NCBI RefSeq assembly: GCF_900177685.1
Contig: NZ_FXAY01000003.1
Coordinates: forward strand, 186,001-250,000
Length of the DNA: 64,000 bases
Source of the DNA: Agreia pratensis
GTDB taxonomy: Bacteria; Actinomycetota; Actinomycetes; Actinomycetales; Microbacteriaceae
Direction of reading: 5' to 3'
This document shows, piece by piece, positions 50,544 to 60,307 of this stretch. The translations under genes and the position numbers were made by a program. Numbering within the stretch: the stretch's first letter is position 1; each line of letters starts with the position of its first letter. The notes below the pieces were generated by a model that was given only the letters and a program-made list of their open reading frames with translations, did not search any database and was not told the DNA's origin.

Positions 50544-52166
50544 TTGTCTGGAAGCTCTGCCACTCACAACATCGACATCGACGAAGGTGTCGAGGCTTTC
50601 ACCCCCGAAGAACTCTTCACAGCAGCCACGGGGGTGCATGGCGCACCTCGCTCGTGGCCCGAGGTGCACGGTCGCCCCGACGTCATCGTCAAGAAGGGTC
50701 TTGCGACCCTCATCAACACCTCGCTGACACCCCATCAGGCGATGGTCGAAGACCTGCTCTTCATTCGCGACGCGTTCATCGCGGGCGGCGTCGATTTCGT
50801 TCTCGTGCGCGGCAATGATGAGCGCCCGGTACTCGTGGTCGACGCTCCGCTGCGCCGACGGGTCGAGAAGACTCTCGCGGGCGCCTGCGCCGACGAGCCG
50901 TTCTATTCGCGCACGGTCGGCGGCCGGCGTCGGCCACCGGTGCTGCTGGGAGACGGCCTTCTTTCGGAGAAACGCTCGGCGATGATCTTCCGGCTGTTCC
51001 GTCCGAGACTCGAACCCCTGGGTGGTCTCAGTTACGGATCGTCGACCGGCATCGAATTGCAGTTCTGGAGTATCGAGGGCGACCACTACGTGTGTCCCGT
51101 CGAGAACTCGCTGACCCGCCGCGAGCTGCCCCTGGTCGAAGCCATTCCCGCGACGGTCGAGCTGTACGGCCGCAGCTGGGACACCTTTCAGGGCATGTTC
51201 GAACCGCACGCGACCGATGTCACCTTCGACATCGACCTCGTCTTCTCGTGGGTAGACGGCAACGACGTCGAGTATCAGAAAGCCAGGGCCGCCCGCATGG
51301 AGGGCGTCGTCGTCGGCGAGGGAGACGAGGCCGACGCCCGGTACCGCCAGGTCGACGAGCTGAAGTACGCCCTCAGGTCTGTCTACCTCTTCGCACCGTG
51401 GGTTCGAAACATCTTCATCGCGACGGATTCTCCGCGTCCCTCATGGCTCGATGATCATCCCCGCGTGCAACTCATGCGAAGCGAACAGTTCTTTGCCGAT
51501 CCGTCGGTGCTGCCCACGCACAACTCGCAGGCCGTCGAGAGCCAGCTGCACAACATCCCGGGTCTGAGCGAGCATTTTCTGTATTCGAACGACGACATGT
51601 TCTTCGGTCGTCCTGTTCCGCCGTCGATGTTCTTTTCATCGGGCGGCGTCACCAAGTTCATCGAGGCGACGACTCGCATCGGCCTGGGGTTCAGTGATCC
51701 CAGCCGCAGCGGCTTCGAGAACTCGGCCCGAGTGAACCGCGACCTCCTGCTGAAGAAATTCGGGCACGTGATCACTCGCCATCTCGAACACACGCCCGCG
51801 CCGCTGCGCAAGAGTGTCATCGAACGCCTCGAGGCGGACTTTCCGGAGGAATTCCAGCGCACGGCTGCCAGTCGGTTCCGATCGAAGTCGGACATCTCGG
51901 TCACCAACTCGCTCTACCACTACTACGCATTGCTCGAGGGTCGAGCTGTCACTCAGGAAGACGCGAAGGTCCTCTATGTCGACACGACGCTGAAGAACGG
52001 TCTCGGCAGGCTCCCCGCGCTGCTGCGCCGCCGGCAATACGACCTCTTCTGCCTGAACGACGGTAGCTTTCCCGAAGTGCCCGCCGATGAGCGAGCCGAA
52101 GTGATGGTCGATTTCCTCGAGAAGTACTTCCCGATTCCCGCGCCGTGGGAGAAGATGTCCGCCTGA
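50544..52166 (+). CDS. Stealth family capsular/exopolysaccharide phosphotransferase
   Basis: Stealth proteins transfer hexose-1-phosphate to build phosphate-linked glycans on the cell surface. The 540 aa start at TTG 50544. Conserved regions run in order: CR1 DIDLVFSWVDGND at about 230, CR2 YRQVDELKYALRSVYLFAPW with NIFIATD, CR3 FLYSNDDMFFGRPV, and a C-terminal CR4 SDISVTNSLYHYYA. The first 220 residues are a separate N-terminal region found in actinobacterial members. No glycosyltransferase cluster surrounds it; the neighbours are corA and a metallophosphoesterase. Confidence 0.88.
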   Translation: MSGSSATHNIDIDEGVEAFTPEELFTAATGVHGAPRSWPEVHGRPDVIVKKGLATLINTSLTPHQAMVEDLLFIRDAFIAGGVDFVLVRGNDERPVLVVDAPLRRRVEKTLAGACADEPFYSRTVGGRRRPPVLLGDGLLSEKRSAMIFRLFRPRLEPLGGLSYGSSTGIELQFWSIEGDHYVCPVENSLTRRELPLVEAIPATVELYGRSWDTFQGMFEPHATDVTFDIDLVFSWVDGNDVEYQKARAARMEGVVVGEGDEADARYRQVDELKYALRSVYLFAPWVRNIFIATDSPRPSWLDDHPRVQLMRSEQFFADPSVLPTHNSQAVESQLHNIPGLSEHFLYSNDDMFFGRPVPPSMFFSSGGVTKFIEATTRIGLGFSDPSRSGFENSARVNRDLLLKKFGHVITRHLEHTPAPLRKSVIERLEADFPEEFQRTAASRFRSKSDISVTNSLYHYYALLEGRAVTQEDAKVLYVDTTLKNGLGRLPALLRRRQYDLFCLNDGSFPEVPADERAEVMVDFLEKYFPIPAPWEKMSA

Positions 52167-52199
52167 GACGAACTCCGTCTGAGCGATTCACCGACTCGA

Positions 52200-53156
52200 T
52201 CAGGACGAGACGGTGACTCCCTCGGGAAGCAGCTGGGGAACGGTCAGAACAGGATCGATAGGAATCGCCGTCGGCTTCGCCGGGCGGATCACGACGTTCT
52301 CTCGTTCTAGGATGCGGGCGGTCTCCTCAGCCGAGGTGTACGACGTCGTACTGTACGTGCCGATCGGAACGACAGTGTGCAGGATCGTGTTCTCGTAGAC
52401 GTGCACGAGGTTGAATCCCTGCGCGCCGTCTCTGGCGCGCGTGCCGCCCACAGGCACGTTGAGGTCCTGTGTGTAGCACGTGGCCGATGCGACAGACACG
52501 GGGATCCCGGCGAAGGTGGCCGTGCTCGAATAGTGCAGGTGTCCCGCGAGGATCGAGCGCACGTCGGTTCCCTCGAGAACTTCGGCCAGGGCCGACTGGT
52601 CTCTCAGCTCGACGAGTACCGCGAGGTCGAGAACGCTCGGCACGGGCGGGTGGTGCAGCGCCAGAATCGTGCCGTGGGGAGCGGGGGAGGAGAGCTCCTC
52701 GGCGAGCCAGTCGAGCTGCTCCGGCGTGATCTCGCCGTGGTGAGAGCCCGGCACACTCGAGTCGAGTGCGATGACGCGGAGTCCGTTCACATCGTGAACC
52801 CTGTCGATCGGCTTCATCGACGGAAGCTGACCGAGCAGGCCGGCCCTGAATGACGCCCGATTGTCGTGGTTTCCCATCACCCAGATGAGTTGGGCACCCA
52901 GACGCGCAGCCACCGGTTCGACCATGGCGCGCAGCTTCTCATAGGCGCGGGGATCGCCCTTGTCGGCGAGATCTCCTGTGAAGACGATCGCCTCGGGCCG
53001 CGCGTTCGAACTCTCGAGTTCGGTCAGCAGCTGGGCGAGGTGGGCCTCTGCATCTATCGCCCCGTAGAGAAGACCGTCTTCACCGATGAAGTGCGTGTCG
53101 CTCAGGTGCAGGATGAAGTGATCGGGGCGGGGGTACTCGGCGGTTCTGACAGGCAT
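52200..53156 (-). CDS. Metallophosphoesterase, CpdA/3',5'-cyclic nucleotide phosphodiesterase-like
   Basis: This 318-aa calcineurin-like enzyme has the metal motifs [36 protein letters not shown] and [10 protein letters not shown]. CpdA-like proteins hydrolyse cyclic AMP; other phosphodiester substrates are possible. ATG 53156 was chosen; an open frame reaches 53315 but adds 53 codons without family support. It is convergent with the Stealth gene and follows the S9 peptidase gene after a 100-bp gap on the same strand. Confidence 0.87.
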   Translation of the reverse strand: MPVRTAEYPRPDHFILHLSDTHFIGEDGLLYGAIDAEAHLAQLLTELESSNARPEAIVFTGDLADKGDPRAYEKLRAMVEPVAARLGAQLIWVMGNHDNRASFRAGLLGQLPSMKPIDRVHDVNGLRVIALDSSVPGSHHGEITPEQLDWLAEELSSPAPHGTILALHHPPVPSVLDLAVLVELRDQSALAEVLEGTDVRSILAGHLHYSSTATFAGIPVSVASATCYTQDLNVPVGGTRARDGAQGFNLVHVYENTILHTVVPIGTYSTTSYTSAEETARILERENVVIRPAKPTAIPIDPVLTVPQLLPEGVTVSS

Positions 53157-53256
53157 GTCAACCTCGGGTGTGATGCCGAAGGCTCGGGCGACCTCCGTGC
53201 GTTTGCATCCAATAAACCATGTCTCTTTGAATGACGGGTAAACGGCGCGCAGATTC

Positions 53257-55392
53257 CTAGGTATTTTTGATGGGCGCCGCGGCCCCGAGACCCATGCGAT
53301 CGAGCACCCAGGCATATTCCTGGGCGACTTCCTTCCACCGTTCGTATCGACCGCTCACGCCGCCGTGCCCAGCCGTCATCTCGGTCAGCAACAGCACAGG
53401 CGCGCCCGCCTGCCTGAGGCGCGCCGCCCACTTGGCGGGCTCGACGTAGAGAACCCGCGTGTCGTTCAGGCTCGTCACCGCCATGATGGGCGGGTACCGG
53501 ATGTCGTCGCGCACGTTTTCGTACGGCGAGTACGACTTCATATACGCATAGACGTCGGCGTCGTGCAGGGGATCGCCCCATTCGTCCCACTCGATCACCG
53601 TGAGCGGCAGGTCGGGATCGAGGATAGATGTGAGAGCGTCGACGAACGGAACCTGGGCGAGGATTCCGGCGAAACGATCGGGCGCGATGTTCGCGACCGC
53701 GCCCATGAGCAGGCCTCCTGCGCTTCCGCCCTGCGCAACCATCAGCTCGGGGGTCGTCCTGCCGGACTCGATGAGTTCGTCGGCTGCGGTGACGAAGTCG
53801 GTGAAGGTGTTCTTCTTCGCCAGCATCTTGCCTTGCTCGTACCAGGCTCGGCCCATCTCGCCACCGCCACGCACGTGAGCGATCGCGAAGACGACTCCCC
53901 GGTCGAGGAGCGAGATCCTCGGAACCGAGAAGCCAGGGTCGATGCTGGCCTCGTACGAGCCATAGCCGTAGAGGAGGGTGGGGCGCGGACTCCGCGGTTC
54001 GTCGACTCGGCGGCTGACGAGAGAGATGGGGATACGTGACCCGTCGTCCGCCGTCGCCCAGACGCGTTCCTGCTGGTAGTCGTCGGGGTCGTAGTCGCCC
54101 TGCACGGCCTGTCGCTTCAGCAGAGTCATCGTGTTGTCGGCGACAGAGAAGTCGTAGACCGTCGACGGGGTGACGAACGACGTGTAGCCGAGTCGCACCG
54201 TCTGTTGCGTCCACTCCGGATTGCCGCCTGTGCCGACCTGGAAGAGAGGTTCGTCGAACGGGATCTCCTCGATGGGGCCGAACGGTTCGGTGCCGCTCTG
54301 AAGGCGGATGACGGCGATTCGGGTGAGCCCGTCGCGGCGGTACTCGAGAGTGAGATGGTCGGCGAAGGCATCGACCTGTTCGATGCGACGTCCGGGGCTT
54401 GCCGGCACGAGCGTTCTCCAAGCCGTCTCATCGAGAGGCCGATCCGCAGGCACATCGATCACCTGAAAGTCCTCGGCGCCATCGTTGTTCACGATGAGCA
54501 GTCGGTCTTCCCCTGCAACGACGGCGTGTTCGACCTGGTATTCGACTCCTTCACGCCTCGGCCAGACGACCTGGAACTCGCCACCGAGGTCGAGAGTGTC
54601 GAGCAGGCGCACCTCGCTCGTGATCTTCGATGCGATGTCGAGCACGAGATACCTGCGGCTGCGAGTAAGGCCCACGCCGACCCAGAATCGTTCGTCGGGT
54701 TCGGTGAAGACGGCCAGGTCGTCGGATGCCGCGGTGCCGATCGTGTGGCGCCAGATGGTGTCGGGGCGCCAGGCATCGTCGACGGTCGGGTAGAAGACCA
54801 CGCTGGCGTCGGGTGAGAAGGTCGCGCCCGGAAAAGTGTTGGGCACCACGTCGGCTCTATTGGAGCCTGTCTCGAGGTCACGGATGTAGAGGGTGTATCG
54901 CTCGTCACCGGTGGTATCGACCGAGTAGGCCAGCAGCCGTCCGTCCGTCGAGACGTCGAAGCTTCCGAGCGAGTAGAACTCGGTTCCCTCTGCCTCGACG
55001 TTGTCGTCGAGCAGAACCTCTTCTCGACTGTCTCCCGAGCCGACGTCGGGAGGGGTCCAGTCATCGTCGTGCGCTAGGGGGATCCGGCAATGAATGCCAT
55101 ACTGCTGGCCCTCTACCGTTCGCGAGTAATACCAGTACTGGCCGTGACGCACGGGAACCGACAAGTCCGTCTCGAGCGTGCGGGACTTGATCTCGTCGAA
55201 GATCGATTGCCGGAGCTCCGCGAGATGTTCTGTCGAGGAGTGTGTGAACGCGTTCTCCTCGTCGAGATAGGCGCGAACGGCGGGGTCGTCCTTGTCGCGA
55301 AGCCACTCGAAGTCGTCGATCACGGTGTCGCCGTGGTGGGTGCGCGGCGAAGGTCGACGCTCCGCTCGGGGAGCATCGGCGAATTCGGTCAT
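53257..55392 (-). CDS. S9 family oligopeptidase (PtrB-like)
   Basis: This 711-aa prolyl oligopeptidase-type serine peptidase has an N-terminal seven-bladed propeller (about 70-400) and a C-terminal alpha/beta hydrolase domain. The catalytic Ser is in GGSAGGLLM, Asp in SLNDTRV and His in GHGGVSGRY. The ordered segment [19 protein letters not shown] at the start is typical of oligopeptidase B. It acts on short peptides in the cytosol. The ATG overlaps the maltokinase stop by 4 nt, so the two are co-translated; a metabolic link is not obvious. Confidence 0.93.
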   Translation of the reverse strand: MTEFADAPRAERRPSPRTHHGDTVIDDFEWLRDKDDPAVRAYLDEENAFTHSSTEHLAELRQSIFDEIKSRTLETDLSVPVRHGQYWYYSRTVEGQQYGIHCRIPLAHDDDWTPPDVGSGDSREEVLLDDNVEAEGTEFYSLGSFDVSTDGRLLAYSVDTTGDERYTLYIRDLETGSNRADVVPNTFPGATFSPDASVVFYPTVDDAWRPDTIWRHTIGTAASDDLAVFTEPDERFWVGVGLTRSRRYLVLDIASKITSEVRLLDTLDLGGEFQVVWPRREGVEYQVEHAVVAGEDRLLIVNNDGAEDFQVIDVPADRPLDETAWRTLVPASPGRRIEQVDAFADHLTLEYRRDGLTRIAVIRLQSGTEPFGPIEEIPFDEPLFQVGTGGNPEWTQQTVRLGYTSFVTPSTVYDFSVADNTMTLLKRQAVQGDYDPDDYQQERVWATADDGSRIPISLVSRRVDEPRSPRPTLLYGYGSYEASIDPGFSVPRISLLDRGVVFAIAHVRGGGEMGRAWYEQGKMLAKKNTFTDFVTAADELIESGRTTPELMVAQGGSAGGLLMGAVANIAPDRFAGILAQVPFVDALTSILDPDLPLTVIEWDEWGDPLHDADVYAYMKSYSPYENVRDDIRYPPIMAVTSLNDTRVLYVEPAKWAARLRQAGAPVLLLTEMTAGHGGVSGRYERWKEVAQEYAWVLDRMGLGAAAPIKNT

Positions 55393-56813
55393 GACAGAGC
55401 AACCAGTCTCGAGATCGCGGTCACGGGGATCGGCAGCCAGGCTGGCCGGTTTCGTGCCTCGTAGATGGATTCGTAGAGTGCCTTGTCGATCTCGAAGGCA
55501 TCGAGAAGCACTCGGAAGTTCTCGATGTCCACGCCGGCGCGGTCGGAATATCCCTCGAGGAATGCTGCGCGCGCTGCCGAAGCCCAGTCGTGGGCTGATT
55601 CACCCGGGTGGGCCTGCTCGTAGGAGCCGGAGACATAGTCGAACGATCTGAGCATGCCTGCCACGTCGCGCAGAGTGAGATCCGGTTGCGACCTCTCGGC
55701 CAGGGGCCGGAGAGGCTCGCCTTCGAAGTCGAGGAGTACCCACCCGCGATCGGGAACGGCGACGACCTGACCGAGGTGATAGTCGCCGTGGATGCGCTGA
55801 AGCCGTGGCCACTCAGCCGACTCGGCCCCGGCGATGATGGCGTCGACGGCCGACGCGTAGACCCCGAGTTCGGGCACTTCGGCCACGGCGGCGACCAGGC
55901 GGCGCCGCATGCTCGCCGCCACCTGCGCCCTCTCGTCTGCGGCCGCGGACACCGTCGGCAGGATGTCGGCGAGAACAGCGTGCACCTCTGCGGTCGCCGC
56001 CCCGAGGCTTCGCGCACGGTCGCTGAAGTCCTCGCCGTGTTCTACGGCGTCGAGGGCGACGCGCCAGGCGTCTCGTACTCCCGGGAGGAATCGCTGAGCG
56101 AAAGCGAGATGCCCGCTGTCGACCGGAGAGTCGGCCGATGCCTCAGCTCGCCAGACGCCCGAGACGTAGCCGACAGACGGGGGAACGAGCGTGCATCCGG
56201 CCTCGGCGAGCGCCGACTGCACGACGATGTCTGGGTTCTCGCCGTGGTGGAGTGTGCGGAAGACCTTGCAGATGACGGGCACCGATGGCTCGCCCGACGC
56301 ATCCACCGTCTCGAAGATGATCGACGTGTTCGACTGTTCACCGCGAAGCACGTGCGCCCCGGCGAAGATCGAGTGCGACGCCGTCGGATGGCGATGCCCT
56401 GCCGCCGCCGCACCCGACGAATGCGCGCTCTCGCTGCTCACACCGCCGTCGAGCATGAATGCGAGCAGTGCGGCGCAGTAGGCCGGGTCGTGCGGAGCGT
56501 CGTAGACCCAGAGTGTCGACGCCGATCCGTCGACGTCGCCGTCGACAGTGCCGACAAGAGTGGACTCGGCCGCGTCGACCCTGGGTGCCGAACGGTAGGC
56601 GAGGGGCACCTGGTAGAGAGTGGATGCCTCTCCCGACCCGTCGCGAAGCAGGTGCGTCACGAAAGCGGTCCCGTCGGGCGCGGGCGGAAGAAGCCACTCG
56701 CCGACAAGGGCGAGTTCGGCGGTCTGCGCCGTGCTCTGATACCACCGTTGGCGGGCGACCCAGCCGGGCAGAGTGTTCGGACGGCGATCAGGACGGACTG
56801 CACCAGCGCTCAT
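55389..56813 (-). CDS. Maltokinase-like aminoglycoside-phosphotransferase-fold kinase (Mak/Pep2 type)
   Basis: This 474-aa protein has the actinobacterial maltokinase layout: an N-terminal cap (LPGWVARQRWYQSTAQTAEL at 15-34), VICKVFRTLHHGENPDIVV, the catalytic loop RIHGDYHLGQV near 340, the metal segment LLDFEGEPLRPLAERSQPDL, and FEIDKALYESIYE. Maltokinase makes maltose 1-phosphate for the GlgE glucan pathway. Related glucosamine kinases share these motifs, so substrate is not settled. ATG 56813 is 6 nt after TAGGGT. It is not next to treS or glgE here. Confidence 0.8.
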   Translation of the reverse strand: MSAGAVRPDRRPNTLPGWVARQRWYQSTAQTAELALVGEWLLPPAPDGTAFVTHLLRDGSGEASTLYQVPLAYRSAPRVDAAESTLVGTVDGDVDGSASTLWVYDAPHDPAYCAALLAFMLDGGVSSESAHSSGAAAAGHRHPTASHSIFAGAHVLRGEQSNTSIIFETVDASGEPSVPVICKVFRTLHHGENPDIVVQSALAEAGCTLVPPSVGYVSGVWRAEASADSPVDSGHLAFAQRFLPGVRDAWRVALDAVEHGEDFSDRARSLGAATAEVHAVLADILPTVSAAADERAQVAASMRRRLVAAVAEVPELGVYASAVDAIIAGAESAEWPRLQRIHGDYHLGQVVAVPDRGWVLLDFEGEPLRPLAERSQPDLTLRDVAGMLRSFDYVSGSYEQAHPGESAHDWASAARAAFLEGYSDRAGVDIENFRVLLDAFEIDKALYESIYEARNRPAWLPIPVTAISRLVALS

Positions 56814-56819
56814 TCTTTG

Positions 56820-56825
56820 ACCCTA
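56820..56825 (-). promoter_or_regulatory. -10 element TAGGGT of the maltokinase gene
   Basis: The minus-strand TAGGGT is 6 nt before ATG 56813 and drives the maltokinase–S9 peptidase pair. Confidence 0.45.
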
Positions 56826-56869
56826 CCCCGGGGGAGTGTCGACACCCAGGGGCTTGCCGGACTCAGGTT

Positions 56870-56875
56870 TAGGCT
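56870..56875 (+). promoter_or_regulatory. -10 element TAGGCT of the aldo/keto reductase gene
   Basis: TAGGCT is 6 nt before ATG 56882; leaderless start. Confidence 0.5.
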
Positions 56876-56881
56876 CGACGC

Positions 56882-57721
56882 ATGACGATCGCACCCACTC
56901 ACCTCCTCGCAGACGGCAACACCCTCCCCGCCCTAGGGCTGGGCACCTATCCATTGACGGGTGCCGAGGCGGTGTCCGCCGTGAGCTCGGGCCTGGCCGC
57001 AGGGTATCGGCTGATCGACAGCGCGGTGAACTACGGCAACGAGGATGCCGTGGGCGAGGCTGTGCGAAAGACCGATGTGCCTCGTGACGAGATCGTCGTC
57101 ACCACGAAGCTGCCCGGTCGTGCCCACGGATACGAGAGCACGCTCGCATCGTTCCAGGAGTCGCTCGACAGGCTCGGGCTCGAGCGCATCGACCTGTATC
57201 TCATCCACTGGCCGAACCCCGGCGACGACCGCTACGTCGACAGCTGGCGTGCCATGGTGCACCTGCATGAGCAGGGTCTTGCACGCACGATCGGTGTGTC
57301 GAACTTCACCGAGGAGTACCTCACCCGCCTGCAGTCGGAGACCGGAGTGCTGCCCGCGGTGAATCAGATCGAACTGCACCCCTACTTCCCACAGCTCGCT
57401 CTCCTGGAATTCCACGAGGTGCACAACATCCGCACAGAATCGTGGAGTCCGTTGGGTAAGGGCTCTGATCTGCTGACATCGCCCGTGATCGTCGACGCTG
57501 CACGGGCACACGGGGTGACCGAGGCCCAGGTCGTGCTTCGGTGGCACGTTCAACTCGGCAGTGTGCCGCTTCCGAAGTCCGCCGATCCGGCGCGCCAGAT
57601 CGAGAACCTCGAGGTCTTCGGCTTCGATCTCTCCCCGGCCGAGATGGAGGCCATCACCCTTCTGGGTCGGCCCGACGGTCGACTGTTCGGTGCAGATCCC
57701 GTGACGCACAACGAGCAGTGA
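56882..57721 (+). CDS. Aldo/keto reductase
   Basis: This 279-aa NADPH-dependent TIM-barrel oxidoreductase has GLGTYPLTGAEA, the catalytic Asp/Tyr in LIDSAVNYGNEDAVG, Lys in VTTKLPGR and His in LYLIHWPNP. GVSNF and the C-terminal cofactor block PLPKSADPARQIENLEVF complete it. It resembles 2,5-diketo-gluconate reductase-type AKR5 members; the real substrate is unknown. It is convergent with the lipoprotein esterase. Confidence 0.9.
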   Translation: MTIAPTHLLADGNTLPALGLGTYPLTGAEAVSAVSSGLAAGYRLIDSAVNYGNEDAVGEAVRKTDVPRDEIVVTTKLPGRAHGYESTLASFQESLDRLGLERIDLYLIHWPNPGDDRYVDSWRAMVHLHEQGLARTIGVSNFTEEYLTRLQSETGVLPAVNQIELHPYFPQLALLEFHEVHNIRTESWSPLGKGSDLLTSPVIVDAARAHGVTEAQVVLRWHVQLGSVPLPKSADPARQIENLEVFGFDLSPAEMEAITLLGRPDGRLFGADPVTHNEQ

Positions 57722-57741
57722 TGTGCAACGAGGAGGGACGC

Positions 57742-58608
57742 TCAGCCGAGCGCGCCGATGAGCTTCTCGACGATGGAACGTGCCTCGTCGCCTGACTCGC
57801 CCGGTGACATCGCGAAGACGTGGTTCGCTCCGGAGAAGGTGACCAGTTCGAAGTGGAGACCCGCGCTTTTCGCCCGAGCCTCGAGCCTCAGCGCATCCGG
57901 GTACAGGATGTCGTTGGTGCCGGCCAGCACGGTCGTCGGAGCGAGCCCGCCGAGTGATCCGTTGACAGGGCTGAGCCGGTAGCTCTCGGGATCATCGCCG
58001 TGGGCCCACGCGAGACCGTTCGGGAGGAGCGCCTTGCGGTCGAGTAGTACGTCCGTCGCGTCGATGGCCGGGATCTCGGGGTTTGTGAGAGTGAGATCGA
58101 GCCAGGGCGAGATCAGCACGATGCGATCGGGCTGGGGGAGCCCCTGCTCGACAAGACTCTGGGCGAATCCCAGAGCGAAGCCGCCTCCTGCGGATCCACC
58201 CATAAGAACGACCGGTGAATCGGGGTGCGATGCGCGCAGCTCGAGGTAGACGTCGAGCATCTGCTTGTACGCGACTCGGTAACCGTGTTCGGGGGCCAAC
58301 GCGTAGACCGGCATGGTGATCGTCGCGTTCACGTTGCGAAGAACCTTCTCGAAGAATGGAGCGTGAAGGGCAGAAGCCTCGTGCACATACGACCCTCCGT
58401 GAATGAAGAGCACCTGAGGGTCGGTCGGCTTCGAGGCGCTCGAGAAGATCTCGCTCGTCACACCGGCCACGAGGACCTGCGCCGCGGGTTCTGCGCCGGA
58501 TGCGGCCGCGACGCGCTCGGGTACGGCTGGATCCGATGACTGCTGGCAACCGCCCAGCGCAAGCGACGCGAGCAGGATTGCACACCCGAGGACCAGCTGT
58601 CGGCGCAT
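57742..58608 (-). CDS. Alpha/beta hydrolase lipoprotein (HSL-type esterase)
   Basis: This 288-aa lipoprotein has a signal peptide with lipobox LGGC (Cys about 21). The mature enzyme has the HSL oxyanion motif FIHGGSYV, the nucleophile LMGGSAGGGFAL, an Asp in AGTNDILYPD, and a His in SGANHVFAM. It therefore looks like an active carboxylesterase exposed at the outer membrane face. Serine, Asp and His are in proper order. The gene has no close partner; divergent from the PiT transporter. Confidence 0.88.
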   Translation of the reverse strand: MRRQLVLGCAILLASLALGGCQQSSDPAVPERVAAASGAEPAAQVLVAGVTSEIFSSASKPTDPQVLFIHGGSYVHEASALHAPFFEKVLRNVNATITMPVYALAPEHGYRVAYKQMLDVYLELRASHPDSPVVLMGGSAGGGFALGFAQSLVEQGLPQPDRIVLISPWLDLTLTNPEIPAIDATDVLLDRKALLPNGLAWAHGDDPESYRLSPVNGSLGGLAPTTVLAGTNDILYPDALRLEARAKSAGLHFELVTFSGANHVFAMSPGESGDEARSIVEKLIGALG

Positions 58609-58681
58609 GGGCGATTCAAGTCCATCTGCTCGGGACCCGCCGGAGAAGTTGACCGTGCGGAGCGAAGGATGCGATTATCGA

Positions 58682-58702
58682 GTTGCCCGTGAACAGGGCA
58701 AC
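58682..58702. promoter_or_regulatory. Inverted repeat in the PiT upstream region
   Basis: GTTGCCC and GGGCAAC flank a 7-nt loop GTGAACA. It lies in the 187-bp gap before the phosphate transporter, upstream of further GTGAA repeats (58723, 58739, 58747). It could be an operator or an RNA hairpin. Confidence 0.35.
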
Positions 58703-58795
58703 CCTAGACACCCTAATAGTGTGTGAACTCATCGCGAAGTGAAGCGGTGAAATTCCCCTGCGCGAACGTGTGTGCACCTCTAGAGAGAGTCGCTG

Positions 58796-59989
58796 GTGGA
58801 TCTCACCCTCATCGTTGTCCTGGTCATCGTTCTGGCGCTCTTCTTCGACTTCACGAACGGCTTCCACGACACCGCAAACGCGATGGCCACGCCCATCGCG
58901 ACGGGTGCCCTGAAGCCACGCATGGCCGTCGCACTCGCCGCGGTACTCAACCTCGTCGGCGCCTTCCTCAGCACCGAGGTCGCTCGCACGATCTCGGGCG
59001 GTTTGATCAGGGAGGGCGACGGAGGAATTCAGATCACGCCGGAGATGATCTTCGCCGGCCTGATCGGAGCCGTCTGCTGGAACATGGTCACGTGGCTCTT
59101 CGGCCTGCCGTCGAGTTCGTCTCACGCGCTCTTCGGAGGCCTGATAGGAGCGGCCGTCGTCGGGGCGGGCCTCGGGTCGGTCGACTTCACTGTTCTCGTG
59201 TCGAAAGTCGTGCTTCCCGCGCTCGTCGCGCCCATCGTCGCCGGCGTGGTCGCCTTCGTCGCTACGAGGCTCGCCTACGCGATCACGCGTGACCCGGCGA
59301 CGGGCCGTGGCCTCGGCCGCGGCAACTTCCGCTACGCGCAGATCTTCTCGTCGTCGTTGGTGGCACTCGCGCACGGCACGAACGACGCCCAGAAGACGAT
59401 GGGTGTGATCACGCTCACCCTGATCGCTACCGGAGCCCAAGCCGTCGGAACGGGCCCGGAATTCTGGGTCATCGCCGCCTGTGCCCTGGCCATCGCATTG
59501 GGAACCTATACGGGCGGCTGGCGCATCATCAAGACGATGGGAACGGGTCTCACCGACATCAAGCCCGCGCAGGGTTTCGCAGCGGAAACCAGCACCGCCG
59601 CGACGATCCTCGCGTCGAGCCACCTGGGCTTCGCCCTGTCGACCACCCAGGTCGCGTCTGGCTCTGTGATCGGCTCGGGCCTCGGTCGCAAGGGTGCATC
59701 CGTGCGCTGGCGCACCGCCGGTCGCATCGCGCTCGGATGGCTCCTCACGCTCCCTGCCGCTGCCGCTGTCGGCGCGGTCGCTGCGCTGCTCGTCAGCATC
59801 GGTCCGGTCGGCATCATCATCGATGCCGTGCTCGGTCTCGCGGTGATCGTGGCGATCTTCGTCATCTCGTCGCGTGACAAGGTCACGAGCGGAACCGTCG
59901 TCAGCGAGGTCGACGCGGCGGTCGGCGCTGTGCGCACCCCGAAGGCCACCCGCAAGAACCGCAAAAAGAAGAGGCAGGCAGCCGAATGA
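58796..59989 (+). CDS. pitA: Inorganic phosphate transporter, PiT family
   Basis: This 397-aa low-affinity phosphate (metal-phosphate) symporter has about 10 TM helices. The two PiT signature halves are visible: DFTNGFHDTANAMATPIATG at about 16-35, and SSLVALAHGTNDAQKTMGVI near 185. A basic tail (KATRKNRKKKRQA) ends the protein. GTG 58796 is the start, with GAGAG about 8 nt upstream. The stop overlaps the next ATG (ATGA), so a small membrane protein is translated with it. It has GTGAA-type repeats upstream that could be phosphate-responsive sites. Confidence 0.93.
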   Translation: MDLTLIVVLVIVLALFFDFTNGFHDTANAMATPIATGALKPRMAVALAAVLNLVGAFLSTEVARTISGGLIREGDGGIQITPEMIFAGLIGAVCWNMVTWLFGLPSSSSHALFGGLIGAAVVGAGLGSVDFTVLVSKVVLPALVAPIVAGVVAFVATRLAYAITRDPATGRGLGRGNFRYAQIFSSSLVALAHGTNDAQKTMGVITLTLIATGAQAVGTGPEFWVIAACALAIALGTYTGGWRIIKTMGTGLTDIKPAQGFAAETSTAATILASSHLGFALSTTQVASGSVIGSGLGRKGASVRWRTAGRIALGWLLTLPAAAAVGAVAALLVSIGPVGIIIDAVLGLAVIVAIFVISSRDKVTSGTVVSEVDAAVGAVRTPKATRKNRKKKRQAAE

Positions 59990-60282
59990 TCGACTGGGCG
60001 GCGTTCGCCATCGTGGCAGCAGCGGCACTCGTCTCGGCGTCTGTCGTCGTGAGCCTGTTCGCTGTCGGTCTGAGGCTGTTGAATGTGGGGCGCGGCCTCG
60101 ACGCCGACGAGAGCCCCGGCACCATCGAGACCACGCCCTCGGGCTCCGTCTCGGTTGTGAGCGGCCAGACGGAGCGGCGGCCTCGCTGGGCCACTGCGGC
60201 CGCTGTCGCGTGCTTCACGCTGTGCAGCGGCGCGGTGCTCTTCGGCATCTATCTGATCGTTCCGGTTTTCCACGCGTCGTGA
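59986..60282 (+). CDS. Small membrane protein coupled to pitA
   Basis: This 98-aa protein has two TM helices (about 5-27 and 70-92) and a polar loop rich in Ser/Thr/Gly. ATG 59986 overlaps the pitA stop. Proteins of this size and place follow pitA in other actinobacteria, to my knowledge without function. A modulator or assembly factor of the transporter is a reasonable guess. Confidence 0.72.
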   Translation: MIDWAAFAIVAAAALVSASVVVSLFAVGLRLLNVGRGLDADESPGTIETTPSGSVSVVSGQTERRPRWATAAAVACFTLCSGAVLFGIYLIVPVFHAS

Positions 60283-60294
60283 GGCCGGTAACGC

Positions 60295-60300
60295 TAGGGT
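60295..60300 (+). promoter_or_regulatory. -10 element TAGGGT of the aldehyde dehydrogenase gene
   Basis: TAGGGT is 7 nt before ATG 60308, supporting that codon over GTG 60302; leaderless. Confidence 0.45.
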
Positions 60301-60307
60301 CGTGGCC

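Noticed and set aside
52166-52180. AGACG/CGTCT inverted repeat after the Stealth gene
   Set aside because: Five-bp stem without a T-run; too weak to call a terminator.
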